Notes: generated by a model not told the origin, from the sequence alone. DNA of 64,000 nucleotides from Chryseobacterium indologenes (GCF_002025665.1 NZ_CP018786.1:2542001-2606000), one strand, 5' to 3'; positions 16,758-25,381 are shown, counted from the first letter of the stretch. Translations and numbers: made by a program.

Positions 16758-16765
16758 CAAATATA
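16758..16765 (-). promoter_or_regulatory. -7 box of the YaiO gene
   Basis: TATATTTG on the minus strand, 36 bases before the ATG. No consensus TTG stands at 19 bases upstream; the nearest (16784-16782) is 16 bases away. Confidence 0.5.
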
Positions 16766-16939
16766 TTGAACTTTTATCTCTCAAACCAGAGATTATTCAT
16801 TAAAACTTATTTTTTTGAGATTATTATTCCATAAAACATCAAATAATAGATATTTATGATGAAATAACTATTGCCGTAATTAAAAAGAATTGATTTTTGT
16901 AATACTCACATCATATACCGCTACAAAAAGATGCCATAT

Positions 16940-16970
16940 AAACAAAAATATCCCGGCTGTATGACCGGGA
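16940..16970 (-). terminator. Terminator of the LexA-like repressor gene
   Basis: On the minus strand TCCCGG / CCGGGA with an 8-base loop is followed by TATTTTTGTT. It lies 32 bases after the repressor stop. Confidence 0.65.
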
Positions 16971-17001
16971 GTATATTATATAATAAATATTTTACATATT
17001 A

Positions 17002-17787
17002 CTATTGTTTACGACGACGGCCGGAAACCTTTTTGTCAAGATCCCTGATGTCCTGTCTCAGTTCACGGAACATTTCTTTAAAATTGTAGCTTTCATAATC
17101 GCCCGGTTCAAAATCTTCAGGGAAAATTCCTGAAGCGTACTGCCAGATTTCCACTACTTCTTCAAAAGGAATATCATAAGGTTCATAAAAAGAATTGTCA
17201 GCACTTACTGAGATTGCATTTTCTTTTCTTTCTTTAAAACGCTTATAGGTAATTCCATCATTTAAGGTAACGAAAACATAGGTTTTACCTGGTTTCAATT
17301 CATTGATTCCCTCTACATATTTTCCTACAATATAAGATCCGTTTCTGAACGGAGGCATAGAATCCCCATCTGCAGGGAAAGCTCTGTATTTTCCATTGGT
17401 AAGAAATGGAAGAGCAATACGCTGAAGACTTTCAATATAATCTATATCGCTATAACCTTCCAGATAACCCATTGAAGCTTTCTGAGGAATAATTTCTATC
17501 GTATCATTTCCATGAGTATCTACCGCAACCGGAAGAACAATTCTGTTGTCCGGAAGCTTCAGCATTTCATCTATCGGATGCTTCTCAATATCTACAGACA
17601 GCATAAGATCAATACTTACATGGAAATATTTTGAGATTTTTACCAGCAGCTCAATAGGAGGTTCAGAAATTCCGTTTTCATATTTTGAATACCGGACTCT
17701 TGAAATCAATAATTCATCGGCTACATTTTGTTGGGAGAGCTTTCTCCTGGCTCTTAAAAAGCGTATATTATTTGAAAAAACTGACAT
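17002..17787 (-). CDS. XRE-family repressor with S24 (LexA/CI-like) peptidase domain
   Basis: Translated from the ATG at 17787 (261 residues). The frame extends upstream, but that part is unlike coding sequence and the HTH begins directly at MSVFSNNIRFLRARR. Residues 5-60 form an XRE helix-turn-helix (LSQQNVADELLISRVRYSKYENG). Residues about 110-225 form an S24 domain with the Ser of GDSMPPF and a lysine near GKTYVFVTLNDGITYKRF, the Ser-Lys dyad region of phage CI-like repressors. Such proteins repress stress or prophage genes until self-cleavage. No prophage is visible. A 9-bp dyad at 17979-18004 upstream is a possible binding site. Confidence 0.9.
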   Translation of the reverse strand: MSVFSNNIRFLRARRKLSQQNVADELLISRVRYSKYENGISEPPIELLVKISKYFHVSIDLMLSVDIEKHPIDEMLKLPDNRIVLPVAVDTHGNDTIEIIPQKASMGYLEGYSDIDYIESLQRIALPFLTNGKYRAFPADGDSMPPFRNGSYIVGKYVEGINELKPGKTYVFVTLNDGITYKRFKERKENAISVSADNSFYEPYDIPFEEVVEIWQYASGIFPEDFEPGDYESYNFKEMFRELRQDIRDLDKKVSGRRRKQ

Positions 17788-18236
17788 TGATATAAGTATG
17801 TCAGCAAAAATACAAAATTTGATTCCGTTATCAATGAACAGAATGGTTTTTACTACAAGAAGAACACAAATTTTATCTTCCTTTTCTCTTTTTTTCAAAA
17901 ATTAATCCTTCCGAGGACTTCAAATGGTCAATTTACACCTTAACAAAAGTCTGTTTATAGGCAAATTACAGAGATTTCATTGGTGTTGAAAAATAAACAC
18001 CAATAAAGAGCATTTAATGCAAAAATAATAACTCTAAAATCCACAAATTGAGTTATCATTTTTAACTTTTAGAAAATCAATCACATATAAGTGAAAATCA
18101 TATTTTTATTAAAATACACTTATATTAATGAAATATTAAATAATAAAAACATATAATTAATTTATTGAAAATAATTTGCAATTGTAAAGTTATTATTCAT
18201 ATATTCGTGATGTAATAATCATATAAAATTATAGTT
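17788..18236. other. Intergenic region with a 9-bp dyad
   Basis: A 449-base gap between the divergent repressor and peptide genes. The only notable structure is ATTGGTGTT (17979-17987), 8 bases, AACACCAAT (17996-18004), a perfect dyad that could be an operator or a hairpin. The rest is AT-rich with no ORF. Confidence 0.5.
18176..18207 (+). promoter_or_regulatory. Candidate promoter of the Gly-rich peptide gene
   Basis: TTG (18176-18178), 21 bases, TATATTCG (18200-18207), one mismatch from TAnnTTTG. It is 30 bases upstream of the ATG. Confidence 0.45.
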
Positions 18237-18521
18237 ATGAAAAACTTAAAAAAATTGGACAGAAACGAATTAAAAGCTATTTCAGGTAACGGATTACTAG
18301 ATCCAATCGGCGGTCTTCTAGGTGGACTAGGAGGTGTAGTTGGTGGAGTAGTAGGCGGTGTAGGTACTATCGTTGGAGGTGTTGTTTCTGGCGTAGGATC
18401 TACAGTAGGTGGAGTAGTAGGCGGTGTAAGCACTGTTGTAACTAACGCTTTATGCCAAACACAATGTGTTGTTAATGGTGTAATCCACATCAAATTACTT
18501 GAGTGCGGTTCTACTTGCTAA
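18237..18521 (+). CDS. Bacteriocin-like Gly/Val-rich peptide with two CX3C motifs
   Basis: 94 residues. The first 19 (MKNLKKLDRNELKAISGNG) resemble the short Lys-rich leaders of Bacteroidota bacteriocin-like peptides that end in a Gly-Gly-type site. Residues 20-66 are an almost pure Gly/Val tract built of GGVVGGV-like units, and the C-terminus carries four cysteines as CQTQC and CGSTC (two CX3C motifs about 15 residues apart). It has its own promoter and a strong terminator, so it is a real monocistronic gene. No peptidase-containing ABC exporter or modification enzyme lies nearby. The codons are not a shadow: the opposite strand gives only a Pro/Thr repeat. Function unknown; a secreted antimicrobial or structural/metal-binding peptide are both possible. 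Confidence 0.8.
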   Translation: MKNLKKLDRNELKAISGNGLLDPIGGLLGGLGGVVGGVVGGVGTIVGGVVSGVGSTVGGVVGGVSTVVTNALCQTQCVVNGVIHIKLLECGSTC

Positions 18522-18551
18522 TCAGCAAGCAAATTCACAGTAAAAAATCAG

Positions 18552-18577
18552 ACCGCTCTTTTTAGAGCGGTTTTTTT
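18552..18577 (+). terminator. Rho-independent terminator of the Gly-rich peptide gene
   Basis: Stem ACCGCTCT / AGAGCGGT with a 4-T loop followed by TTTTTTT. Confidence 0.92.
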
Positions 18578-18670
18578 ATATCCTTATAGACCACAGAAAC
18601 CTCATATAGAGCACTTATTTTCAAACACTTATATTCATTCAGAATATCTTTTCAATAAAAAATCAATAAA

Positions 18671-18683
18671 GCAACAATGTTGC
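18671..18683. promoter_or_regulatory. Palindromic operator overlapping the TonB-receptor promoter
   Basis: GCAACA-A-TGTTGC, a perfect 13-base palindrome. Its right arm contains the -33 TTG (18680-18682) of the receptor promoter, so a bound repressor would block RNA polymerase. Because the receptor is ZnuD-like, Zur or another Fur-family repressor is a reasonable guess. Confidence 0.65.
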
Positions 18684-18710
18684 ATTAATAAATTTAATTT
18701 TCTAGCTTTG
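18680..18710 (+). promoter_or_regulatory. Promoter of the TonB-dependent receptor
   Basis: TTG (18680-18682), 20 bases, TAGCTTTG (18703-18710): close to the Bacteroidota vegetative consensus. The ATG is 17 bases further. Confidence 0.75.
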
Positions 18711-18727
18711 CCGGATCATTAAAGTAT

Positions 18728-21118
18728 ATGCACATGAAAAGGACCGTTTATTTTTTGGTGGGTGGCACACTTATGTATTCACCATCTCTACTGAAAGCTC
18801 AGAAAATTACCCCTGAAAAAAAGATTGTAAAGGATATAGAATCCGTTCAGGTACAGGGAAAATCTAATTATAACACTGTAAATATTTCAAGAAAAAAGCT
18901 GGATTTTATTCAATCCAATACATTGGGAGAAACATTGAGTAAGATTCCCGGAATTCAAAATTCAGGATACGGACCGAATTCCGGAGCTCCTGTGATCAGA
19001 AGTCTAAGCGGAAACCGGGTAAAAATATTGGAAAACGGAACAGCAGTGAATGATCTTTCCGGGATAAGTCCAGATTTTAATACGGATATAGAGATGAACA
19101 ATGTTCAGAATATTACCGTTTATAAAAACTCAGCATCGGTTTTATATGGAGGAAAAGCTATTGGAGGAGCCTTAGATATTGAAACAGATTATATTGTCAG
19201 ACAATTGCCGGATAAAAAATTTAATGTAAAAGGACTTCTTGAAGGGGGAAGCAACAGTGGACAAAAACAGGCTTTTTCAGCGAAAGGAGTTATTGCTAAA
19301 AACTGGGTCTGGACGGTAGGAGCATCCAATCAGAAACAGGAAATGGTCAGAATTCCGGGAAAATCAAAAGACAGCAGATGCTATGATCCGAACCTTGTCG
19401 GTTTCAACAGTATCTTACAGTCGTTGTGCCAGATTGATGTAAATTCAAGACGGGTACTCAACAAGAGTCTTTTTCCCTACATCAGCCAGTTTGCCAAGGA
19501 TCATATGATTGAATATGAGCTGTCTGAAGATGATCTTTACACCTTCAGTTCTACGTACTACAATCCTGCTGATGGTAAATATTATCCTAATCCAAAGAAT
19601 GATCTGTATGTTCCTGGTCAGGATGCCGTGAAAGACCGTTATAAAAGTGAAGTAAACGGAATCAAGGATTATGTGGAAACAAAAGATGGAGTGATACCCA
19701 ACAGTCATTCGGAAAGCAATTCATTTTATGTTGGCACCAGTTATATTGGAAAATCATTGTATGTGGGAGGTGCTTATCAGAATTCTTATTCCTATTTTGG
19801 AGTTCCCGGGTATGCAATCCCTAAAATACCTAAACATAGCCATGGAAAACCACAGCCCAAAATAGAATATAGTCCCATTAATATCAGAAGCTTATCCCAT
19901 AAAGCCATGTTTGAATCCGGTTACAAGTTTACCCATTTTCCGATTTCAAGCATCAAACTGAATTATATGGGCGTATTTTCGAAAAACGCAGAACTTCTGG
20001 ATCGTTACCGCGCCAATCAGTTTGCCATAAACCAACACAATAGCCGTCTGGAAATCACACAGCAGAAATTGAGGTTTCTTACTGGAACTACAGGTCTTGA
20101 AGTACAATACAGAGATATGGAAGGAACTGGAGGCCAAAAATATCTGCCTAATACTATAAGCCGTGAAATTGGAGTCTTTACGATGCAGCATCTTGATTTT
20201 AATATCATTCAGTTTGATCTTGGGTATAGAAATGATCATGTACAACGTAGAGCGGAAGCAGATAATAAATATGTCAGAAGTCGTGGACTTTCCGGTGGAA
20301 AACTCAGCGACAGAGATTTTACCCTTCACCAATTTCATAGTTCCGCTCAATGGACTCTCTTTAAAAAAGGATATCTGAAAGTACAGTACAACCATTCAGA
20401 AAGAGCACCGGAAGTGAATGAGCTTTATTCAGGAAACAATCATTTTGCCATCCTGACGGAGGAAAATGGTGATGACAGACTGGATAAGGAAACTGCAAAT
20501 ACGGTTGAAATAGGAGGAGGGCTCAACCTGAAGAACTTCCGCGTATCGGCCAGCTGGTACAATACTTCTTATAAAAATTATATTTACCTTGCCCATACCG
20601 GGATTTCCAGAGAAATTTTTCTGGTAAAAGAATGGCGTTCTGATGATACAGAAATCAATGGAATTGAAGCTGAAGCTTCTTATAAAGCAGATCTTGGAAA
20701 AATAGGAAAGTGGGAGATAGGTGGATATTATGATTTGGTAAGAAATATAAGCGTTGCCGACAGCTCCATAAGAAAGTGGAGTGATGGTGATTATATGCCT
20801 AATATGCCTACAAGCCGTTTCGGATTCTCTCTGGAAGGAAATGTACAGAACTTCAGTATGAATGTAAGTTTAGACCATTATTTAAAACAAAAATATTTAG
20901 GAAAGAATATCAATCCTGAGCTTCCTATGCCAGCATTTTCATTGCTAAATGTACGTTTAGCCTATAAAGACAACAGTTTAGGCATAGGTGATCTGGAGTA
21001 TTATATTATAGGAAATAACCTGTTGAACACCGAAGCAAGACTTCAGAACTCTCAGTTAAAGTTTCTCAGCCCGCTTCCCGGAATTAATATTTCAGCCGGT
21101 GTGAAAATAACAATATAA
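18728..21118 (+). CDS. TonB-dependent outer-membrane receptor, ZnuD-like plug
   Basis: 796 residues. A signal peptide ends near residue 24 (LLKAQ). The plug domain (about 35-150) contains NTLGETLSKIPGIQNSGYGP and APVIRSLSGNRVKILENG, which resemble the plug of ZnuD-type zinc receptors rather than SusC proteins; there is no carboxypeptidase-like N-terminal domain. The remainder is a 22-strand barrel ending in an aromatic/hydrophobic pattern. A loop near residues 218-238 has two cysteines (RCYDPN, LCQID). TonB energises uptake of a metal or metallophore across the outer membrane. A palindromic operator on its promoter suggests metal repression. Zinc as substrate is an inference. A degraded copy of its 3' end lies at 23841. 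Confidence 0.9.
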   Translation: MHMKRTVYFLVGGTLMYSPSLLKAQKITPEKKIVKDIESVQVQGKSNYNTVNISRKKLDFIQSNTLGETLSKIPGIQNSGYGPNSGAPVIRSLSGNRVKILENGTAVNDLSGISPDFNTDIEMNNVQNITVYKNSASVLYGGKAIGGALDIETDYIVRQLPDKKFNVKGLLEGGSNSGQKQAFSAKGVIAKNWVWTVGASNQKQEMVRIPGKSKDSRCYDPNLVGFNSILQSLCQIDVNSRRVLNKSLFPYISQFAKDHMIEYELSEDDLYTFSSTYYNPADGKYYPNPKNDLYVPGQDAVKDRYKSEVNGIKDYVETKDGVIPNSHSESNSFYVGTSYIGKSLYVGGAYQNSYSYFGVPGYAIPKIPKHSHGKPQPKIEYSPINIRSLSHKAMFESGYKFTHFPISSIKLNYMGVFSKNAELLDRYRANQFAINQHNSRLEITQQKLRFLTGTTGLEVQYRDMEGTGGQKYLPNTISREIGVFTMQHLDFNIIQFDLGYRNDHVQRRAEADNKYVRSRGLSGGKLSDRDFTLHQFHSSAQWTLFKKGYLKVQYNHSERAPEVNELYSGNNHFAILTEENGDDRLDKETANTVEIGGGLNLKNFRVSASWYNTSYKNYIYLAHTGISREIFLVKEWRSDDTEINGIEAEASYKADLGKIGKWEIGGYYDLVRNISVADSSIRKWSDGDYMPNMPTSRFGFSLEGNVQNFSMNVSLDHYLKQKYLGKNINPELPMPAFSLLNVRLAYKDNSLGIGDLEYYIIGNNLLNTEARLQNSQLKFLSPLPGINISAGVKITI

Positions 21119-21314
21119 ATCAATCTTACTTCTGCAGTTCTTAGTCATTAATAGCTGCAGATTTTTTTAGGTTATCTATTCAAAATCCTTCTTAGAATGC
21201 AGACTATTTCTGACGGCTTTTACCCTGTCTATTTATACAAAAAATAATCAACAAAAAAACTAAAAAAAAGAGGTCATAACTTTTAATACGACGAGTTCTG
21301 TCGCTATGCGTAAG

Positions 21315-21322
21315 TACCTTTG
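21315..21322 (+). promoter_or_regulatory. -7 box of the DUF285-repeat surface protein gene
   Basis: TACCTTTG, 82 bases before the ATG. No TTG at the expected distance was found, so only the -7 element is supported. Confidence 0.45.
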
Positions 21323-21404
21323 TATTAGAGATAAGATAAAGAATCCCGGGAAATTAATTGTCTTACTAAACCCAATTTTAACCTAACAAAACCTCTTTTA
21401 ATTT

Positions 21405-22898
21405 ATGTGTAAAAAACAACTAATAATCATTTTTCTTCTTTTATTTTGCATTTCCTATGCGCAGAATGAATTTACTACCATCTGGAAACCCAATGCAAAC
21501 GGCATTATCGATCATTCCATAAGGTTCGGTGGCACAGGAACCGATTACACCATTCACTGGGAAGAAGTAGGATATCCTGAGCATAACGGGATGTTTGATT
21601 ATGTAACCTCTAGCAGCAATGAACCTCTACTCATCTATTTTGGGCCATCATTCCATCCAGATCCTCTGCAGGCCACTTACCAATTAAAAGTATTCAGTGG
21701 TAACGGATTATTTTACGGGTTCAGGGCCAATACCGACATGGTGCCTCCAGGTGGAAATCAGGAACTCATAGAACTCAGCCAGTGGGGAAATACGACATGG
21801 CTTCAGCAATTCGACAGAGCATTCGCCAACTGTCCCAATCTTAACGTAACCGCTGCAGACGGTCCAGATCTTACACAGATTACCAGTTTATCACAAATGT
21901 TTCTTAATTGTTCATCTTTGACAGGACACACTTCATTTTCTTACTGGAATCCATACAATGTTACAGACATGAGTGGTATGTTCAGTGGAGCAACTCTGTT
22001 TAATCAGAATATTGCAAACTGGTATACAGCCAAAGTAACCAATTTCAGCAGCATGTTTTCTTCTGCATCTTCTTTCAATCAAGATATTTCTGCTTGGAAT
22101 ACAATATCCGGAACTGATTTCTCCTCCATGTTTGCAGATGCCACAGCTTTCAACCAGCCATTAAATTCATGGAATACAGAAAATGCGACTAATTTCCGCT
22201 ATACATTCTATAATGCAGCAGCGTTTAATCAGCCACTTGATAACTGGAACACAGGTAAAGTGACAGATTTTGAGCATATGTTTGAAAATGCAGTATCATT
22301 CAATCAGCCCATCGGAAACTGGGATGTAAGTAAGATTGATTATTTCGCCGGATTTAATATGTTTGCAGGTGCTTCAAATTTTGACCAGGATATTTCTTCA
22401 TGGAATATCAAGCTTCAGAACTTCAGCTGGAATTCAATCTATTTGGGATTTAAAAATGTCGGCTTATCATGTACAAATTACAGCAATTTTCTCATCGCTC
22501 TGAATAATAATCCTACATGGGCGAACTCAACAATAACATCCGGAACTATAGATGCAACAGGATTGGTTTATTCTACACCGCAAGCAATGCTGGCGAGAGC
22601 CCAACTGATCAACAAAGGCTTTAATATTATTGGAGATTCCTATATTTCCGGTTGTTATCTGTCAACAAGAGAAGCTTCACCAAAAACGAAAACTTCCGCT
22701 TATCCTAATCCAACGACAGGAGTGATCAATGTGGAATCCTCAGTAGACGAAAATGTTTATTTATATGATAATAACGGTAACCTCATTAAAAATATATTAT
22801 TTAGAAAAGGGAAAAATACCATCGATCTGACTGAATATCCTGCAGGAGACTATATCTTTAAAGGTGATACTTTTTTCAATAAAATCACCAAGCAATAA
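21405..22898 (+). CDS. T9SS-secreted surface protein with BspA/DUF285-type repeats
   Basis: 497 residues. A signal peptide (1-19, ending SYAQ) is followed by a region of about 25-residue repeats between residues 150 and 345, each with the pattern W-N-T..VTDFSSMF..A..FNQ.I..W (for example NFSSMFSSASSFNQDISAWNT). This is the repeat of the DUF285 / BspA-like surface proteins. The C-terminal 70 residues (AYPNPTTGVINVES to TEYPAGDYIFKG) are a type A sorting domain for the type IX secretion system, so the protein should be exported across the outer membrane and attached or released. Adhesion is a likely role. A fragment of this gene recurs at 23946. Confidence 0.9.
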   Translation: MCKKQLIIIFLLLFCISYAQNEFTTIWKPNANGIIDHSIRFGGTGTDYTIHWEEVGYPEHNGMFDYVTSSSNEPLLIYFGPSFHPDPLQATYQLKVFSGNGLFYGFRANTDMVPPGGNQELIELSQWGNTTWLQQFDRAFANCPNLNVTAADGPDLTQITSLSQMFLNCSSLTGHTSFSYWNPYNVTDMSGMFSGATLFNQNIANWYTAKVTNFSSMFSSASSFNQDISAWNTISGTDFSSMFADATAFNQPLNSWNTENATNFRYTFYNAAAFNQPLDNWNTGKVTDFEHMFENAVSFNQPIGNWDVSKIDYFAGFNMFAGASNFDQDISSWNIKLQNFSWNSIYLGFKNVGLSCTNYSNFLIALNNNPTWANSTITSGTIDATGLVYSTPQAMLARAQLINKGFNIIGDSYISGCYLSTREASPKTKTSAYPNPTTGVINVESSVDENVYLYDNNGNLIKNILFRKGKNTIDLTEYPAGDYIFKGDTFFNKITKQ

Positions 22899-22930
22899 TA
22901 GGACAGCCGAAAGGTTAGCTATTTAAATTT

Positions 22931-22958
22931 AGCTCCAAAGTCATTGTACTTTGGAGCT
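22931..22958 (+). terminator. Terminator of the DUF285-repeat gene
   Basis: Perfect 11-bp stem AGCTCCAAAGT / ACTTTGGAGCT with a 6-base loop; the T tract is weak. A close relative of this hairpin terminates the scar region at 24021-24053. Confidence 0.8.
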
Positions 22959-22997
22959 TTATGGTTTTCCTCAATTTATATATAAATAAGTGTGTTA

Positions 22998-23005
22998 TAT
23001 TTGTG
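22998..23005 (+). promoter_or_regulatory. -7 box deciding the start of the next gene
   Basis: TATATTTG. It overlaps the first codons of the longest frame (GTG at 22992), so translation must start at the later ATG at 23046. Confidence 0.6.
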
Positions 23006-23045
23006 TAAAGTATGGATTGAATTCCAATATATTAAAATAACAATT

Positions 23046-23753
23046 ATGAAAAAAACAATTACTTTTTTTACTATTCTTTTATCGATAGTACATATTCAGG
23101 CACAAGAAAATATTAATTTATTGACCTACGAAAACACTCAGGATATTAATTTTTTCAATACTATTAAAAACGGCGCTCAGGTTAAGGAATATCTTACAAC
23201 GAGTAAAAATAGTGTGAAGGTGGGTGATACTTTAATATTAGGATCTCCTACCTCGGAAGAACTGAATACAAGAACTTATTCGGGGAGTTATGGTAATAAA
23301 GCAAGAGGGGGAATTTCACAATCAAGAAGTACTTCAAAAAAAACTTATGAATTTATACAAATGGGAAGACCCGCTGGATTTGGAAGTATTATGTCTGCTA
23401 TGGGTGGTGAAGCACAAAATATGGCAGACAACAGCTTAAAAAACACTAAAGTTATTGTCAGAGAGATAAAAACATATCACAGAGGCAGTAAAAATAAGCC
23501 CCTGTATGTGGTAATGGTTTTGGGAGAAATAAATGACAGAGCTTTTGGAATCAATAAATATTTAAGCGTTATGGATACTGAGTTAGGAATTGAATCTGGT
23601 GAAATTCTTTTAAAAAACAGAAAAATGACCAGAGATGAAGCAATTGCAAAATTAAAAGAGGCAAAAGAGTTAGTGGAAATTGATATGATGAGCAAAGAAA
23701 AGTTTGAAGAATTAAAAAAAGAACTGGCTCCGATTATTAACAATAATAACTAA
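23046..23753 (+). CDS. Secreted protein of unknown function
   Basis: 235 residues from the ATG at 23046, the start that gives a signal peptide (MKKTITFFTILLSIVHIQAQ) and leaves the promoter outside the gene. I do not recognise a family. The middle holds a Gly/Ser/Arg-rich segment (SGSYGNKARGGISQSRSTSKK) and the C-terminus (SKEKFEELKKELAP) looks like the short SHOCT-type helix that often closes bacterial membrane or secreted oligomers. It stands alone between two terminators. The following 90 bases contain no gene. Confidence 0.7.
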   Translation: MKKTITFFTILLSIVHIQAQENINLLTYENTQDINFFNTIKNGAQVKEYLTTSKNSVKVGDTLILGSPTSEELNTRTYSGSYGNKARGGISQSRSTSKKTYEFIQMGRPAGFGSIMSAMGGEAQNMADNSLKNTKVIVREIKTYHRGSKNKPLYVVMVLGEINDRAFGINKYLSVMDTELGIESGEILLKNRKMTRDEAIAKLKEAKELVEIDMMSKEKFEELKKELAPIINNNN

Positions 23754-23840
23754 GAACATGTTTATCTTTTATAACAGGAGATCAACCTATAATCAATCTT
23801 ATTGGCAATACAACTGATGATGAAGGATTTACTCAGTGAA

Positions 23841-23940
23841 AATTATTAAGTCCGCTTCCCGAAATTAATATTTCAGCCTGTGTGAAAATAACGATATAAA
23901 TCAATCTCATTTCTGCACGTTAATAACTGCAGATTTTTTT
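23841..23940 (+). pseudogene. Scar of a second TonB-receptor gene (3' end and downstream DNA)
   Basis: Bases 23841-23940 align with the last codons and downstream sequence of the ZnuD-like receptor (21061-21170). The remnant still reads SPLPEINISACVKITI followed by TAA at 23897, against SPLPGINISAGVKITI in the intact gene, then continues into the same CTGCAGATTTTTTT sequence. Everything upstream of the last 20 codons is missing. Confidence 0.85.
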
Positions 23941-23945
23941 AATCA

Positions 23946-24020
23946 TACATGGACAAATTCAACAATAACATCCGGAATTATAGATGAAAGTAGGTCAGCC
24001 GAAAGACCAGTTATAAAATC
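23946..24020 (+). pseudogene. Scar of a second DUF285-repeat gene and its 3' flank
   Basis: Bases 23946-23986 match 22514-22553 inside the surface protein gene (the codons for NSTITSGTID), then jump to 23992-24020, which match the sequence just after that gene's stop (GGTCAGCCGAAAG...). The terminator that follows is a relative of the one at 22931. With the receptor scar this shows that the whole receptor/surface-protein unit once existed in a second copy. Confidence 0.8.
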
Positions 24021-24053
24021 AGCTCCAAAATCTACGGATTTTGGAGCTTTTTT
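24021..24053 (+). terminator. Strong rho-independent terminator at the end of the scar region
   Basis: Perfect 12-bp stem AGCTCCAAAATC / GATTTTGGAGCT with a TACG loop and six T. Confidence 0.9.
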
Positions 24054-24109
24054 GTGAATAAAATCGAAAAACATTATCATCATTGCAAATTTTATATAAA
24101 CACAATCCG

Positions 24110-24117
24110 TACATTTG
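24110..24117 (+). promoter_or_regulatory. -7 box of the esterase gene
   Basis: TACATTTG, 29 bases before the ATG; a TTG lies 24 bases upstream, longer than the usual spacing. Confidence 0.5.
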
Positions 24118-24146
24118 AGTCTTAACTGATATTTACACCAATTACC

Positions 24147-25304
24147 ATGATAAAAAAGTATTTACTCTTTCTTTTAATTTTCACTTCAGCAACTTCTTCA
24201 CTGCTTGCCCAGAACTATGAAAGATATAAAATACTAAAAGACACAATATTAAAATCAACTAGTCTTGGTTTTGAGAAAAAAATTTCAGTAATGGTTCCCA
24301 TAGAATGGCAGAAAAAGTCCGGGAACAAATTTCCTTTAATCATTATATTTGACAGGCAAAATAAAAGGAGTAATCATTATATTCTCAATACCATTGACTA
24401 TTTAACGAGTAATGAACAGATTCCTTCCTCTATCATAATAAGCGTTGAATCAGAACAAAGATACCGCTATCTTGAAACACAGTATAAAATTTCTGATCCC
24501 AACGGCCTTGCCCTGGAAAATGAAAAATTTATTTTTGAACAACTCATCCCATTAGCTGAAAGAGAGTACAAAGCCTCTGCTTTTAGAGTGTTAATTGGTC
24601 ATTCCCGATATGGGTATTTTACAACATCATTATGGAATTCAAGAATAAATGATTTGAATGCCATTATCTCTATGAGCCCGTTTTTTACTCAGAAAAATGT
24701 TGACTTAACAGATTCTATAAGCCAATTCAATAAGCGCTCTTTTCGTACAAAAAAATATTATCGTTTTGGAATCGGAAACGATTATCCTGAAGATTTCATG
24801 AAGATGGATTCTATCATTAAGAAAATTAACAATCCTTTTCTGGATATGAAAGGATATGAGTTTAAAAAAGCAGATCATAATGCAACGCCAGGCCTACTTA
24901 TTAATACAGCTCTTTATGAAATATTTGAAGATTGGTCTGCCATTCAGTCGAAGTATATATCAAATAAGCAAACAGACTTGAGTATTAAATCATTATTGGA
25001 TAAAGAAATACGATCCAATTACGGGGTTAATCTAAATTTTTCCCTGGGTATTTTAAATGGAAAAGGATGGGCATTTTATAATGAAAAACAATACGATAAA
25101 GCTCTTCAAGCCTGGAAAATCCTCACAGATTCTTATCCAAATTTTTCAGAGGCTTATTTGAATATTATAAAAGCTAAAATCTTACTACACCAGGATTATT
25201 CTGCAACTGTCAAAGAATTTAATATTTCGTTAGCAAATTCTGAATTTTATAAAGAAAAGGAAAAAAAGGATTTAGAAGTTGAATTGCAGGAAATAGTTAA
25301 ATAA
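24147..25304 (+). CDS. Secreted esterase of the Fes/esterase-D-like alpha/beta hydrolase family with TPR tail
   Basis: 385 residues with a signal peptide (ending SLLAQ). The central 270 residues are a putative-esterase fold: FPLIIIFDRQ near the start and a nucleophile elbow GHSRYG with Ser153, followed by a conserved His late in the domain (KKADHNATPG). The last 90 residues contain a TPR-like pair (KGWAFYNEKQYDKALQAWKILTDSYPNFSEAYLNI). Relatives include siderophore esterases and IroE-like hydrolases, but with no siderophore genes nearby the substrate cannot be named. It is transcribed alone. Confidence 0.85.
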   Translation: MIKKYLLFLLIFTSATSSLLAQNYERYKILKDTILKSTSLGFEKKISVMVPIEWQKKSGNKFPLIIIFDRQNKRSNHYILNTIDYLTSNEQIPSSIIISVESEQRYRYLETQYKISDPNGLALENEKFIFEQLIPLAEREYKASAFRVLIGHSRYGYFTTSLWNSRINDLNAIISMSPFFTQKNVDLTDSISQFNKRSFRTKKYYRFGIGNDYPEDFMKMDSIIKKINNPFLDMKGYEFKKADHNATPGLLINTALYEIFEDWSAIQSKYISNKQTDLSIKSLLDKEIRSNYGVNLNFSLGILNGKGWAFYNEKQYDKALQAWKILTDSYPNFSEAYLNIIKAKILLHQDYSATVKEFNISLANSEFYKEKEKKDLEVELQEIVK

Positions 25305-25381
25305 AAGGATTAATAGGTGTAAAATAGAAAAATGTTAACGAAATTGCACAAACTATATAACCAGCTACGAACGAGAATTAA

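Noticed and set aside
17788-17898. 37-codon N-terminal extension of the LexA-like repressor
   Set aside because: The HTH starts exactly at the internal Met (17787); the extension is unlike coding sequence.
18197-18493. 98-residue minus-strand ORF rich in Thr-Pro repeats
   Set aside because: It is the exact antisense of the Gly/Val-rich peptide gene, whose promoter and terminator are on the + strand.
17002-18521. Prophage remnant suggested by a CI/LexA-like repressor
   Set aside because: No integrase, structural gene or attachment repeat nearby; the repressor alone is not evidence of a prophage.
19946-20395. 149-residue minus-strand ORF
   Set aside because: Antisense to the TonB receptor barrel, no start context or recognisable motif.
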